DNA from: Lachnoclostridium sp. An196
Lineage (GTDB): Bacteria > Bacillota > Clostridia > Lachnospirales > Lachnospiraceae
Assembly: GCF_002160135.1 (NCBI RefSeq)
Contig: NZ_NFJZ01000002.1
Coordinates: 310,001 to 374,000 of the forward strand
Direction: 5' to 3'
DNA: 64,000 nt
Part shown: piece by piece, positions 43,034 through 51,663 of the stretch
Numbering within the stretch: position 1 is the stretch's first letter
Layout of the letters: every line of letters starts with the position of its first letter
Made by a program: the position numbers and the translations under genes
The notes under the pieces: generated by a model
Told to the model about the DNA's origin: nothing
The model's input: the letters and a program-made list of their open reading frames with translations, nothing else
Databases searched by the model: none

Positions 43034-45145
43034 ATGAAGAAAAAATGGATGAAAAGAGGTTCGGCAGCGGCGCTGGCAGCGGTTGTGTGTCTGAACGGAT
43101 GCGGTATGCGGGCCGGGCAGGAAATGGAAAACGGGGGATACAAAAGTCAGACGAACGTGAAGGAGCCTGAGGCGATCGCTTTTGACGATGTGGAAGGAAG
43201 GATCGCCCGCCGCGAAGAAAACCAGGTGCCGGAAAGTTTTCTGGAAGCGGTCAGGCAGTTTTCCTGGGGCTCGGCGGCGCTGCTGTTGGAGGAAACCGAG
43301 GAAAACAGAAACTATTCTCCTCTGTCTCTCTATTATGCGCTGGCGCTTGCTGCTCAGGGGGCGTCGGGAACGACGGAACAGGAATTTTTAGACCTGCTGG
43401 GTGTGGGTGACAGGGAAGAGCTGGCGGAATCATGTGGAAAACTGTACCGGCTGCTGTATACGGATAATGAAATCGGACAGCTGAAACTTGCGGATTCTCT
43501 GTGGATGTCCGGAAAAAGTAAGTTTAAAAAAGACTTTATACAGAAGGCGCAGGACGACTTCTATTCGGACTTGTTCCTGGTGGACTTTGGCGATGAAGAG
43601 ACCGGAAAAGCCATGGGAGAATGGATCGTGGAACACACGAACGGCACTCTGGCGCCGCAGATTGCCACCTCCGAAGAGGATGCGCTGGCGGTGCTGAATA
43701 CAGTTTATCTGTATGACGAATGGTCGAGCCGGTTCGGGGAGGAACAGAATACAGAGGGAGCATTTACAACTCTTTCGGGAGAAGAATCGGATGTCACTTA
43801 CATGAACCAGGAGTTTGATTTCCTTCCCTGGCTGATCGGAGACGGGTATACGGGAACCAGCCTGGGACTGAAAAACGGCGGAAGCATGGTGCTGATCCTG
43901 CCGGAGGAAGGGACGGATATCCGGGAACTTTTCACTGCGGAAAAACTGGAGGAAATGTTCGGGGATACGGAAGGAGAGACCGGGAAAGTGAATCTGTCTC
44001 TTCCGAAGTTTACCTTTGGGGACAGCATGGAACTGATCCCGGCGCTGAGAGAGATGGGAATGGAATCAGCTTTCGGAGACGAGGCGGATTTCTCTAATAT
44101 GACGGACGAAGATATATTGATCTCGCAGATCCGGCAGGAGACACATATCGGCCTGGAAGAGGAAGGGGTGGAGGCGTCGGCTTATACAGAACTGATGCTC
44201 ACCGGGACTTCGATGCCGGCGGAAGAAGCGGCGCTGCAGCTCTGTTTTGACCGGCCGTTTCTGTACGGAATCCTGGACAGCACAGGAGTGCCCCTGTTTC
44301 TGGGACTTTGCGGGAACCCGGATGACGCGGGCGGGGCGGAACCCGGAGAGGGGACGCAGAAAAATACGTCGGAGCCAGGGACTGCAGATACCGCCGGGGG
44401 ATCTGACGGGCTGCCGGAGCATATGGGCGGAGCGGAAGGAGTGGACTTCGGGTGTGCCGGTTCTGCCAGGCCGTCGGGAGGAGAGTTCCGGTTTTCTTTA
44501 GCGGAAGGTCATGAAAACGAGGTCTGGTATTACGACGAATTTTTCTCCATAGAACAGTACGCGGACGGAGCCTGGGGTCCGCTGCCGGTCCAGGGCGGTT
44601 TCTGCGGCGTTACTTCATACTGGAAGATCGGAGAAGATCCGGAGACGGACTGCCTGAATATCGTCTGGGACTCCATCTACGAAACATTGCAGCCGGGAAT
44701 CTATTGTGTGAGCAAAGAGGTGTTTCCGGAAGGAGCAGAGGGCGGGCCGGATCTGGAAAATGGAAAGCAGGTATATGCGGTGTTCGAGATCGAAGATCCT
44801 ATGGGACTGAGTCTGGAGATCCGGGACGTGACGCCGACGGGCCTTACCATGCAGTTTGCGAGAAAGGGAGGGAATCCCACAGGCGAGCTTGAGTACGGAA
44901 AAGAATACTGGCTGGAACGACTGGAGGATGGACGCTGGGTGCGTCTGGATGGAGACATGAATTGGGAAGCCGTCGCGTTTCTGATCGGGGAGAACGGAGG
45001 AGAGAAAGAAGAGGTAAACTGGGAAAGGTACTATGGAACACTGCCGGAAGGGAAATACCGGTTCTGCAAGGAAGTGACGGATTACCGGGGAGCCGGAGAT
45101 TATGATACTTATGTATACAAGGCGGAATTTGAGATAGGGATATGA
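43034..45145 (+). CDS. Serpin lipoprotein with C-terminal Ig-like repeats
   Basis: A 703-residue exported protein (signal with lipobox LNGC). Residues about 55-435 form a serpin: NYSPLSLYYALALAAQGASG, DSLWMSGKSKFKKDF, NTVYLYDEW, LSLPKFTFGDSMEL, then the hinge and reactive loop EEEGVEASAYTELM and the closing FDRPFLYGILD. The hinge is of inhibitory type (Glu-Gly-x-Glu-Ala), so it may trap serine proteases. Residues about 440-480 are a Gly/Glu/Ser-rich linker. The remainder holds two similar beta-rich units, each with a 'GxYxxxKEV' core (GIYCVSKEV, GKYRFCKEV), reminiscent of Big_14-type bacterial Ig domains. Probably protects the cell from host or gut proteases. Confidence 0.88.
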   Translation: MKKKWMKRGSAAALAAVVCLNGCGMRAGQEMENGGYKSQTNVKEPEAIAFDDVEGRIARREENQVPESFLEAVRQFSWGSAALLLEETEENRNYSPLSLYYALALAAQGASGTTEQEFLDLLGVGDREELAESCGKLYRLLYTDNEIGQLKLADSLWMSGKSKFKKDFIQKAQDDFYSDLFLVDFGDEETGKAMGEWIVEHTNGTLAPQIATSEEDALAVLNTVYLYDEWSSRFGEEQNTEGAFTTLSGEESDVTYMNQEFDFLPWLIGDGYTGTSLGLKNGGSMVLILPEEGTDIRELFTAEKLEEMFGDTEGETGKVNLSLPKFTFGDSMELIPALREMGMESAFGDEADFSNMTDEDILISQIRQETHIGLEEEGVEASAYTELMLTGTSMPAEEAALQLCFDRPFLYGILDSTGVPLFLGLCGNPDDAGGAEPGEGTQKNTSEPGTADTAGGSDGLPEHMGGAEGVDFGCAGSARPSGGEFRFSLAEGHENEVWYYDEFFSIEQYADGAWGPLPVQGGFCGVTSYWKIGEDPETDCLNIVWDSIYETLQPGIYCVSKEVFPEGAEGGPDLENGKQVYAVFEIEDPMGLSLEIRDVTPTGLTMQFARKGGNPTGELEYGKEYWLERLEDGRWVRLDGDMNWEAVAFLIGENGGEKEEVNWERYYGTLPEGKYRFCKEVTDYRGAGDYDTYVYKAEFEIGI

Positions 45146-45183
45146 GACCGTTTTTTGAAGACCGTTTTTTGTCCGGTTGGCTG

Positions 45184-45212
45184 TTGAAAACGAGAAAAAG
45201 TTATGTTATAAT
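45184..45212 (+). promoter_or_regulatory. Promoter of tRNA-Val
   Basis: TTGAAA (45184-45189), exactly 17 bp, then TATAAT (45207-45212). The tRNA begins nine bases after the -10. Confidence 0.85.
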
Positions 45213-45220
45213 CGGCGCAT

Positions 45221-45293
45221 GGAGATATAGCTCAGCTGGGAGAGCATCTGCTTGACGTGTAGAGGGTCACAGGTTCGAGTCCTGCTATCTCCA
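45221..45293 (+). tRNA. tRNA-Val (anticodon GAC)
   Basis: The acceptor stem GGAGATA pairs with TATCTCC and the discriminator base is A45293. The D arm GCTC/GAGC, the anticodon stem TCTGC/GTAGA with loop TTGACGT (anticodon GAC at 45254-45256), and the T arm with GGTTCGAGTCC are all present. CCA is not encoded and must be added. It stands alone between its own promoter and terminator. Confidence 0.96.
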
Positions 45294-45299
45294 TGCGGA

Positions 45300-45327
45300 A
45301 ACCCTTTGAGAAATCAGAGGGTTTTTT
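45300..45327 (+). terminator. Terminator after tRNA-Val
   Basis: AACCCTTTGA (45300-45309) pairs with TCAGAGGGTT (45314-45323) with one G-T step and a GAAA loop, followed by a T run. Confidence 0.88.
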
Positions 45328-45370
45328 GTTACACAGGGAAAATGCTTCTTAAACGTGAAAGGGAAAATCA

Positions 45371-45637
45371 ATGGTAAGAAGACATATTTTTTTCTATGGA
45401 CGGGTGCAGGGCGTAGGTTTCCGCTGGCATGCCGTCAGCAAAGCCAGGCTTTTGGGTTTGACCGGATGGGTAAGAAATCTTTCAGACGGCAGTGTGGAGA
45501 TGGAAGTCCAGGGAACACAGACCCGGATCGGAGAATTGCTGGGATATCTGTATGAGCAGAGATACATCAGGATCGAAGATATTAAATCAGAGGACATGGA
45601 ACTGAAAGAAGAGTCTTCGTTTCGGGAACGCTGGTAG
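45371..45637 (+). CDS. acyP: Acylphosphatase
   Basis: An 88-residue enzyme that hydrolyses acyl phosphates. The signature FYGRVQGVGFRWHAV holds the phosphate-binding Arg, and GWVRNLSDGSVEMEVQG holds the catalytic Asn. ATG 45371 is preceded by AAAGGGA. Length is normal. It is followed after 14 bp by a DUF3786 gene, probably in one transcript. Confidence 0.95.
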   Translation: MVRRHIFFYGRVQGVGFRWHAVSKARLLGLTGWVRNLSDGSVEMEVQGTQTRIGELLGYLYEQRYIRIEDIKSEDMELKEESSFRERW

Positions 45638-45651
45638 AAGGAGAGACTGAC

Positions 45652-46293
45652 ATGAGCGTAAATTACCATGCCTTTCAGAGCAGAGGCGTATTGTTTTCCG
45701 AATATGAAAAAGTGTGCAGACAATGGAAGGACGCGTTTGCCGGACTGGATCCTTCCCGGCTGGAAGAGATCCTGCATCTGGAGTCGGATCCGGAATACTT
45801 GTATGTGGATTATTTCCGGACGCCGTACCGGTTGAAGCTGGCAGACGGAAGCCTGGAGAAAAAGCAGGAAGACGGCTGGACTTCCGAGCTGTATTTTAAC
45901 GAATCTATGGCGATTTATCACCTGTTCTTTTTTACAAAAGACCATCCGGTGATCTCCGGGAAATGGGTGCCCAGCCATACCATAGACGGGGTTGTATCAA
46001 GAACCCGTGTGCCGGATCCGCTGCTGGATCCTTTTGCCCGCCGGTATACCGGGCATTTACAGGAATTGGAAACGGCTTGTGAAAAAATGGGAGGAAAGAA
46101 GATTCCCAAGGGTGATGCGGGATATGAGTTTGAGGCTTTCCCTTGTATGCATCTTTGTCTGGTATTCTGGGATGCGGATGAAGATTTTCCTGCGCAGGCG
46201 CAAATTCTGGTGGATCAGAATGTGACGGATTTTCTGCACTACGAGACGGTTGGCTGCGTGATTTCGGATTTGCTGGAGAAGCTGGAAGTGTAA
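45652..46293 (+). CDS. DUF3786 family protein
   Basis: A 213-residue soluble protein. Segments NESMAIYHLFFFTK, PVISGKWVPSHTIDG, FEAFPCMHLCLVFWDADEDFPAQAQILVDQNVTDFLHYET match DUF3786, a family of anaerobes with unknown function that is sometimes near corrinoid or Fe-S proteins. A conserved Cys (PCMHLC) is present. It starts 14 bp after acylphosphatase behind AAGGAGAGA and is closed by a terminator. Confidence 0.87.
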   Translation: MSVNYHAFQSRGVLFSEYEKVCRQWKDAFAGLDPSRLEEILHLESDPEYLYVDYFRTPYRLKLADGSLEKKQEDGWTSELYFNESMAIYHLFFFTKDHPVISGKWVPSHTIDGVVSRTRVPDPLLDPFARRYTGHLQELETACEKMGGKKIPKGDAGYEFEAFPCMHLCLVFWDADEDFPAQAQILVDQNVTDFLHYETVGCVISDLLEKLEV

Positions 46294-46296
46294 AAA

Positions 46297-46340
46297 AGGA
46301 CTGCCCGGCGGCCTGAGAGGCCAAAGGGCGGTCCTTTTTT
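46297..46340 (+). terminator. Terminator after the DUF3786 gene
   Basis: AGGACTGCCC (46297-46306) pairs with GGGCGGTCCT (46326-46335), with an inner GGCC(T)/GGCC helix, and six T residues end it. Confidence 0.88.
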
Positions 46341-46350
46341 GACGAGAATT

Positions 46351-47076
46351 TTAGCGCTGGGGATCGTTTTCGGGCTGCAGGACGGACCAGGTATCGACAG
46401 AGTCGGTGATGACCTGATTAATCCGATCGTAGTCCCGGGCTTTGATCACGTCAAGGATAGATTTATGTACCTGATAGACAATTTCGCCTTTCTGATTTTT
46501 GTGACTGGCGATGATAGAAGGCTCCATAAAGTCTATAACGAAACCATACACCCGTTCCATCAGGGGATTTTTTGTACAGCTCCCCAACAGACGGTGAAAT
46601 TCCAGATCATTTTCTCTCAGGTCCTGGGAAGTCGCACCGGTTTTCATCATTTCTTTCAGGCTGTTCAGATTGTTTTCCAGAGCGGTCCGTTCGGGCCCGT
46701 TTTCATCGTAGTGTTTTAATATCATTTCCAGCACGTCAATCTCAAATACATGGCGAAATTCATACAGATTTTCCAGATCAGGATTAGAAACAAAAAAGCT
46801 GAACAGAAGAGAGTCCATCAGAGAATTCCCGGGAGTTTCGCAAACATAGGTACCATTTCCGATTTTAATATCCACCAGTCCAAAGGCTGAAAGTATTTTC
46901 ATGGCTTCCCGCACGGATCCGCGGCTCACATTCATACCTTCTGAGATTTCCAGTTCGCTGGGGAGCCGGTCGCCGGGTTTCAGTTTTTTTTCTATCAGGA
47001 GCTGTTTGATATTGTTGACAACAAGATCAACAGCAGATTCCCGCTTATTAGCACGAAATAATTCATTCACTTCCAT
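46351..47076 (-). CDS. FadR-subfamily GntR transcriptional regulator
   Basis: A 241-residue regulator from ATG 47076 (MEVNELFRANKRESAVD) behind GAGGGAGG. The N-terminal winged helix contains LKPGDRLPSELEISEGMNVSRGSVREAMKIL, and the C-terminal FCD domain carries the metal ligands in FRHVFEIDVLEM, ENDLEFHRLLG and HKSILDVIKARD. It is divergent from a glycerate kinase gene, with a hydroxyacid dehydrogenase stub between them, so a glycerate-type acid is a possible effector. Confidence 0.93.
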   Translation of the reverse strand: MEVNELFRANKRESAVDLVVNNIKQLLIEKKLKPGDRLPSELEISEGMNVSRGSVREAMKILSAFGLVDIKIGNGTYVCETPGNSLMDSLLFSFFVSNPDLENLYEFRHVFEIDVLEMILKHYDENGPERTALENNLNSLKEMMKTGATSQDLRENDLEFHRLLGSCTKNPLMERVYGFVIDFMEPSIIASHKNQKGEIVYQVHKSILDVIKARDYDRINQVITDSVDTWSVLQPENDPQR

Positions 47077-47326
47077 ATTTCGAATCCTCCCTCTATATGT
47101 AATCGATACCACTCAAATTATGTGCTTATTATAACATGAAAAAGTAAAACGTCAAACAACGATTCTATAGGTCTTTGAAAAAACACTCTCTTTTATAGAA
47201 AAGATGCACAACAAATAACTTATGAATAGATGCATTATTCATAAAAAAGTTTTTTAAAAGATTATTTATTTGAAAACTATTTATAAATCTGATATTTTGT
47301 GATATACATAAAACATCAGATGTTTA
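47077..47326. other. AT-rich intergenic region before the dehydrogenase stub
   Basis: This 250-bp stretch is strongly AT-rich and carries no credible gene. It must hold the GntR promoter on the minus strand and, before the deletion, the promoter of the hydroxyacid dehydrogenase gene. The short inverted repeat CATCAGATG near 47313 is visible, but I cannot assign a site with confidence. Confidence 0.4.
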
Positions 47327-47452
47327 ATGAATTTGGAAAAAGGAACAGTATCTGTACGAAGAATTGGAAAGCGGGAAAGAATTATGCAGACGACCGCAGA
47401 AAACATACAGTCTGTAATTGACGGCACACCCAGGAATGTGGTAAATAAGTAG
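47327..47452 (+). pseudogene. 3' stub of a D-2-hydroxyacid dehydrogenase
   Basis: The frame from ATG 47327 ends at TAG 47450-47452. Its last 25 residues, RIMQTTAENIQSVIDGTP then RNVVNK, are the typical C-terminus of D-isomer specific 2-hydroxyacid dehydrogenases (the 'NVVN' ending). The catalytic and NAD-binding parts are absent, so nearly all of the gene has been lost. Glycerate kinase begins 24 bp later, so the lost enzyme was probably a glycerate/hydroxypyruvate dehydrogenase feeding that kinase. The first residues may be unrelated sequence. Confidence 0.62.
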
Positions 47453-47476
47453 TAAAACAGACAGGCGGGTAATAGG

Positions 47477-48616
47477 ATGAAAATAGTGATTGCGATCGAT
47501 TCTTTAAAGGGGAGCCTGAGCTCCATGGAGGCGGGAAATGCCATCAAAGAAGGCGTCTTGAAGGTGTCTCCGGAGGCACAGGTCCTGGTAAAACCACTGG
47601 CGGACGGAGGGGAAGGCACGACGGAGGCTTTATCGGAAGGACTGGGCGGAGAAATGGTGCAGGTGGAAGTGCATGGGCCGATGGATGTCCCGGTGACTGC
47701 CGCGTATGGCTGGATCAGGGAAAGCAAAACAGCGGTGATGGAGATGGCAGCCGCAGCGGGTGTCACTCTGGCAGGAAAGGAAAAACAGCCGCTGCATGCT
47801 ACGACTTATGGGGTCGGCGAGATGATTCGCGACGCGGTGAAACGGGGATGCCGCAATTTTGTCATCGGAATCGGCGGGAGCGCTACCAACGACTGCGGGA
47901 TCGGTATGCTGACGGCGCTGGGGTTTGAGTTTCTGGATGCGTCGGGAAATCCTGTGGGAATCGACGCGGACGCGCTGAAAGATGTGGCGCGGATCCGGAC
48001 AGACCATGTCATGCCGGAACTGGAGGAGTGCAGTTTTCGCGTGGCATGCGATGTGACCAATCCTTTGTGCGGTTCAAACGGCGCTACCTTTATCTACGGA
48101 CCTCAGAAGGGCGTGACGGAGGAGATGAAGGAAAAGCTGGATCAGGATCTGGGACATTTTGCGGAAGTGACGAAAAGATGCCTGAACGCAGACTGTGCCG
48201 ACGTGGAAGGCGCAGGCGCGGCGGGCGGGCTGGGATACGCGTTTATGGCTTATCTGAAAGCTGATCTGAGACCGGGGATTGATCTGGTGCTGGAAGCGGT
48301 GGATATGGATGAGGCGATGAAAGGCGCGGATCTGGTATTTACCGGGGAAGGACGGCTGGACCATCAGACTGCCATGGGGAAGGCTCCGGTTGGAATTGCC
48401 GCGCTTGCAAAGAAGCATGGAGCGGCGGTGATCGCATTTGCAGGATCAGTGGCAGACGGTGCAGAGGCGTGCAATGAGAAAGGGATCGATGCGTATTTTC
48501 CCATATTGCGCCAGGTAGTAACGCTGGATGAAGCCATGGAGCCGCAGACAGCCCGCCGGAATATGATAAAGACAGCGGAACAGGTCATGCGGCTGGTAAG
48601 AGCTGTAAAGAAATAA
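47477..48616 (+). CDS. Glycerate 2-kinase (GlxK/GarK type)
   Basis: A 379-residue kinase of the GckA/GlxK family. It opens with KIVIAIDSLKGSLSSMEAG, then has PLADGGEGTTEAL, VIGIGGSATNDCGIGML and VFTGEGRLDHQTAMGKAP, which are the family landmarks. It phosphorylates D-glycerate to 2-phosphoglycerate for entry into glycolysis. It lies next to a divergent FadR-type regulator and behind a decayed 2-hydroxyacid dehydrogenase, so it may now act on glycerate from another source. Confidence 0.94.
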   Translation: MKIVIAIDSLKGSLSSMEAGNAIKEGVLKVSPEAQVLVKPLADGGEGTTEALSEGLGGEMVQVEVHGPMDVPVTAAYGWIRESKTAVMEMAAAAGVTLAGKEKQPLHATTYGVGEMIRDAVKRGCRNFVIGIGGSATNDCGIGMLTALGFEFLDASGNPVGIDADALKDVARIRTDHVMPELEECSFRVACDVTNPLCGSNGATFIYGPQKGVTEEMKEKLDQDLGHFAEVTKRCLNADCADVEGAGAAGGLGYAFMAYLKADLRPGIDLVLEAVDMDEAMKGADLVFTGEGRLDHQTAMGKAPVGIAALAKKHGAAVIAFAGSVADGAEACNEKGIDAYFPILRQVVTLDEAMEPQTARRNMIKTAEQVMRLVRAVKK

Positions 48617-48663
48617 GGATAGGGTTTGTTGCCGCGAAAATAAAGAGACAGAAGATGAGACCA

Positions 48664-49446
48664 TCACTGCGGCATGTCTGTAACCGCCGCGGCGATGGTC
48701 TGTTCATTCATGACCGCTTCCGCAATATTTTCCGCAAGCAGGGACTGATATTCGGAAGTAGCCAGTTTCCTGCACTCTGATGAGTTGGAAAAGTATCCCA
48801 GTTCGATCAGGACAGCGGGCATTTCTGTGCGGAGAAGGACCCGGTAGTCGGCCGTCCTGGCGCCGCGGCTGACTGTCTGATCTATAGTATCCATCTGATC
48901 GGAGATAGTTTCTGCCAGGATCTGGCCGCCTGTACTGTCTTTGCTGTAATAGCATTCCAGACCCTGTACGGAAGCGTCGTCTTCGCAATAATTGCAGTGG
49001 ACGCTGATAAAAAGGTCTGCTTTTGCATCATTTGCCAGTTGAGCCCGTTCTTCCAGCCCTATATAGGTATCGGCTGTTCTGGTCATAATCACCTGTGCGC
49101 CGGCTTTTTCCAGATTTTTGGCGAGAAGCCTGGCCACAGACAAATTCACATCTTTTTCCAAAATGTCCTGCGAGTTGGTTCCCTGGTCTTTGCCGCCATG
49201 CCCGGCATCCACTACAACTGTCAGAGTGTCGGAGGAGCCTGTATCCGATAAAATGCGGGAAGCGCCGGCAAATACAGGTTCTTCTTCCTGAAATTTCCGA
49301 CTGATGAGAATCACGCTTTGCGCTATTGCACAGATTATTAAAAGCGACACGGACAAGAAGAAAATTCTGGCCGTCCATGCGCGGATAATCCTCTGCCGTC
49401 TTTTATCTTTTCTGGTTCTTCCTGCATGTCTTTTCCTTTGTTTCAT
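48664..49446 (-). CDS. N-acetylmuramoyl-L-alanine amidase (Amidase_3)
   Basis: A 260-residue protein with a very basic N-terminus, one signal-anchor helix (about 27-50) and an Amidase_3 domain. Zinc ligands appear in VVDAGHGGKDQG, the following Glu in KDVNLSVARLL, and SVHCNYCED, with the catalytic Glu in AVLIELGYFSN. It cleaves the stem peptide from muramic acid outside the membrane, in cell separation or wall turnover. It is monocistronic and convergent with glycerate kinase. Confidence 0.93.
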   Translation of the reverse strand: MKQRKRHAGRTRKDKRRQRIIRAWTARIFFLSVSLLIICAIAQSVILISRKFQEEEPVFAGASRILSDTGSSDTLTVVVDAGHGGKDQGTNSQDILEKDVNLSVARLLAKNLEKAGAQVIMTRTADTYIGLEERAQLANDAKADLFISVHCNYCEDDASVQGLECYYSKDSTGGQILAETISDQMDTIDQTVSRGARTADYRVLLRTEMPAVLIELGYFSNSSECRKLATSEYQSLLAENIAEAVMNEQTIAAAVTDMPQ

Positions 49447-49567
49447 AGAGGGCGTTCCTTTTCTTTTTCTTGTGAGTCAGGTCTATTGTACACCAGTAAG
49501 AGCTATTTTGTTTCTTAAATTTTATGAAGGTTTTGTATCTGAAAAGTATCTTCCCATGAAATGATTC

Positions 49568-49623
49568 TTGACAGGTGTAGAAAAACTTATATAATAAGCA
49601 TTGTTATTATAAGAATTCTTATA
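49568..49623 (+). promoter_or_regulatory. Promoter and palindromic operator of the MarR-YczE operon
   Basis: TTGACA (49568-49573), 16 bp, TATAAT (49590-49595) form a strong promoter. The perfect 16-bp palindrome TATAAGAATTCTTATA (49608-49623) sits over the expected start of transcription, as for an autorepressing MarR dimer. Confidence 0.82.
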
Positions 49624-49641
49624 GTGAGGTAGTTTATTTCT

Positions 49642-50064
49642 ATGGAGAGTCTGCATTATTTATTGATGAAATCGCATTTAATGCTTTCCAGGAAGATTCT
49701 GGCGGAAGCGGCAAAAATCGGACTTACGGCAGGGCAGCCGAAAGTGCTGGATTTTTTACGGGTTCATGAAGAGGCAGATCAAAAAACGATTGCCTCTTAT
49801 TGTGAAATCGAGCAGGCGACAGCCGGGAGTATTCTTCTGCGGATGGAGAAAGCCGGTCTGATTGTCCGCAGACAGCATGAAGGAAACCGCCGCTCCCTTT
49901 TTGTGTCCCTTACAGATAAAGGTAAAGAGGCGGCCCGGCAAACGGAACTTATTTTCCGACAGGCTGAAGAACCTGTTGCGGCTGTGCTGACAGAGGAGGA
50001 GCAGGAGATGCTTAAAGAACTTTTGATAAAAGTGAACAATGCGATTTCAGATCACACATCTTGA
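49642..50064 (+). CDS. MarR-family transcriptional regulator
   Basis: A 140-residue winged-helix regulator. The core is GLTAGQPKVLDFLRVHEEADQKTIASYCEIEQATAGSILLRMEKAGLIVRR, with wing GNRRSLFVSLTDKG. The ribosome site is weak (GAGGTAG). A strong promoter with a palindromic operator lies upstream, so autorepression is likely. It is followed by a YczE-type membrane protein, which it probably controls. Confidence 0.94.
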   Translation: MESLHYLLMKSHLMLSRKILAEAAKIGLTAGQPKVLDFLRVHEEADQKTIASYCEIEQATAGSILLRMEKAGLIVRRQHEGNRRSLFVSLTDKGKEAARQTELIFRQAEEPVAAVLTEEEQEMLKELLIKVNNAISDHTS

Positions 50065-50078
50065 GGAGGACATAAATT

Positions 50079-50735
50079 ATGAAAGAACAAAAAAATCTGA
50101 ATCACATACTGGCACGCATCGTTCTCTTATGTGCCGGTTTGTCGGTTATGGCTATTGGCGTGGCGTTTTCCATTAAGGCGGCACTGGGGACTTCACCCAT
50201 TTCCAGCGTACCTTTTGTAACCGGAACGATTTCCGGCCTTTCAGTGGGAACAACCACAGTCATTATGAACTGTGTGTTTGTGCTGATTCAGATTCTTATC
50301 CTGAGAAAGCGGTTTGATTGGTTCCAGCTGCTCCAGATTCCTGCATCTTTTCTGTTTGGAATAATGATCGATGTGGGAGGAGTTGTCCTTCGGATAATTC
50401 CCTGCAATAACTATCTTGAACAATGGGCGCTTTGTATTGCAGGGATTGTACTGCTTGCTTTCGGCGTGAGTATGGAGATCACAGCCCGCCTGATCACCAA
50501 TGCCGGAGAAGGCGTGGTGTTGGCGGTCTGTAAAGTGCTGCCGGTTAAATTTGGCGATATGAAAGTTATATTTGATTTGACCCTTGTCTGTATCTCCATA
50601 CTGATCGGGCTGCTTTTGCTGGGCCATCTGGAAGGAGTACGGGAAGGGACCATCGCAGCAGCTCTCTGCGTAGGACTTATCACGAAAAGGTTTAACAAAC
50701 CTATGGCTCGTCTGGAAGAAAAATATCTGATGTAA
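50079..50735 (+). CDS. YczE/YitT-type membrane protein
   Basis: A 218-residue integral membrane protein with five or six hydrophobic helices. It begins with the typical LCAGLSVMAIGVAFSIKAALGTSPISSVPFV and has ITNAGEGVVLAVCKVLPVKFGDMKVIFD. This matches the YczE/YyaS/DUF6198 group, of unknown function and possibly a transporter. It starts 14 bp after the MarR gene behind GAGGAGGA, so the pair is a regulator-effector unit. Confidence 0.85.
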   Translation: MKEQKNLNHILARIVLLCAGLSVMAIGVAFSIKAALGTSPISSVPFVTGTISGLSVGTTTVIMNCVFVLIQILILRKRFDWFQLLQIPASFLFGIMIDVGGVVLRIIPCNNYLEQWALCIAGIVLLAFGVSMEITARLITNAGEGVVLAVCKVLPVKFGDMKVIFDLTLVCISILIGLLLLGHLEGVREGTIAAALCVGLITKRFNKPMARLEEKYLM

Positions 50736-50738
50736 CAG

Positions 50739-51632
50739 TCAGTTCTTTTTTTTCAATATAAGATTATAATTGGAATCATAATACAATCCTAAATCCTGGC
50801 AGATCCGGTCATTCAGGCTCATAAGAGCTTCTCGATATTCTCTGTATTTTGGAGACAGTTCCACCATGGCGGGTATAAAGATGTCGTAATATCCGCAGTC
50901 CTTCAGGCGCTTCATAAACCGTCTCTGCGCGATGAACGCCGGATGATATTTCATGGGGCCGGTTTTCAGACGGACATTCTGCAGTGTTTTTTTCTTCAGC
51001 GCGGCATATTCTTCCGCAGTGGGATTCAGATACATCCGGATCTGATCGTCCATCTTCCGAATCATCTGATCCAGCGCCGGCCTGGGAGTCAGACGGTACA
51101 TGGGCCATGTCATAAGCGTCATAAAAAGCGGGGGATGAAGCCGGGTCTGGTCCCAGAAGTCCAGAATCGTCCGGTATGCTTCCTGCTGTTCGGGCGTGGA
51201 GATCCGGATCTGCAGATAGGGCTGGAAATGCTGCATAAAATAGTAACCGTAATAACCGGGGACCATATCCAGCATGGCCTGACCGATGGTCTGATAGTCC
51301 ACCTCCTGGTAAGCAGCTTCTATGTCATGGCCTTCGATAAATGCTTTCAGTGCATCCAGTTCTTTCGTCTCTGTCTGAAGAGACGCTTTTTTACTTTCAT
51401 AGATATTTTCCAGGAGTTTTTCTTCTTTCCCTTCCAGAATTCGTTTGATATCGGGGATGCTGATCCCCAGTTTCCGGTAGACGGAGATTTCTTTCAGGCG
51501 CTGTATATCTTCTTCTGTATAGTTGCGGTATCCGTTGGAGTCCTTGGACGGCTTTATAAGTCCCTTTTCCTCATAAAATTTGACCGCGCGGCGGGTCAGA
51601 TCCACCTGCCGGATGACTTCGTTGATCAACAT
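50739..51632 (-). CDS. MerR-family transcriptional regulator with large effector domain
   Basis: A 297-residue regulator. Residues 1-75 are the MerR winged helix (VDLTRRAVKFYEEKGLIKPSKDSNGYRNY, EDIQRLKEISVYRKLGISIPDIKRIL). A coiled coil and a roughly 190-residue C-terminal domain follow, rich in Tyr, Trp and Met (GYYGYYFMQHFQPYLQ, FMTLMTWPMYRLTP). That looks like a hydrophobic-ligand pocket, as in multidrug-sensing MerR proteins. It is divergent from the ABC-F gene, whose leader starts about 100 bp away, so a drug-response role is plausible. Confidence 0.9.
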   Translation of the reverse strand: MLINEVIRQVDLTRRAVKFYEEKGLIKPSKDSNGYRNYTEEDIQRLKEISVYRKLGISIPDIKRILEGKEEKLLENIYESKKASLQTETKELDALKAFIEGHDIEAAYQEVDYQTIGQAMLDMVPGYYGYYFMQHFQPYLQIRISTPEQQEAYRTILDFWDQTRLHPPLFMTLMTWPMYRLTPRPALDQMIRKMDDQIRMYLNPTAEEYAALKKKTLQNVRLKTGPMKYHPAFIAQRRFMKRLKDCGYYDIFIPAMVELSPKYREYREALMSLNDRICQDLGLYYDSNYNLILKKKN

Positions 51633-51663
51633 GTATGGTGCCTCCTTTTCTGATTATGAGTTC

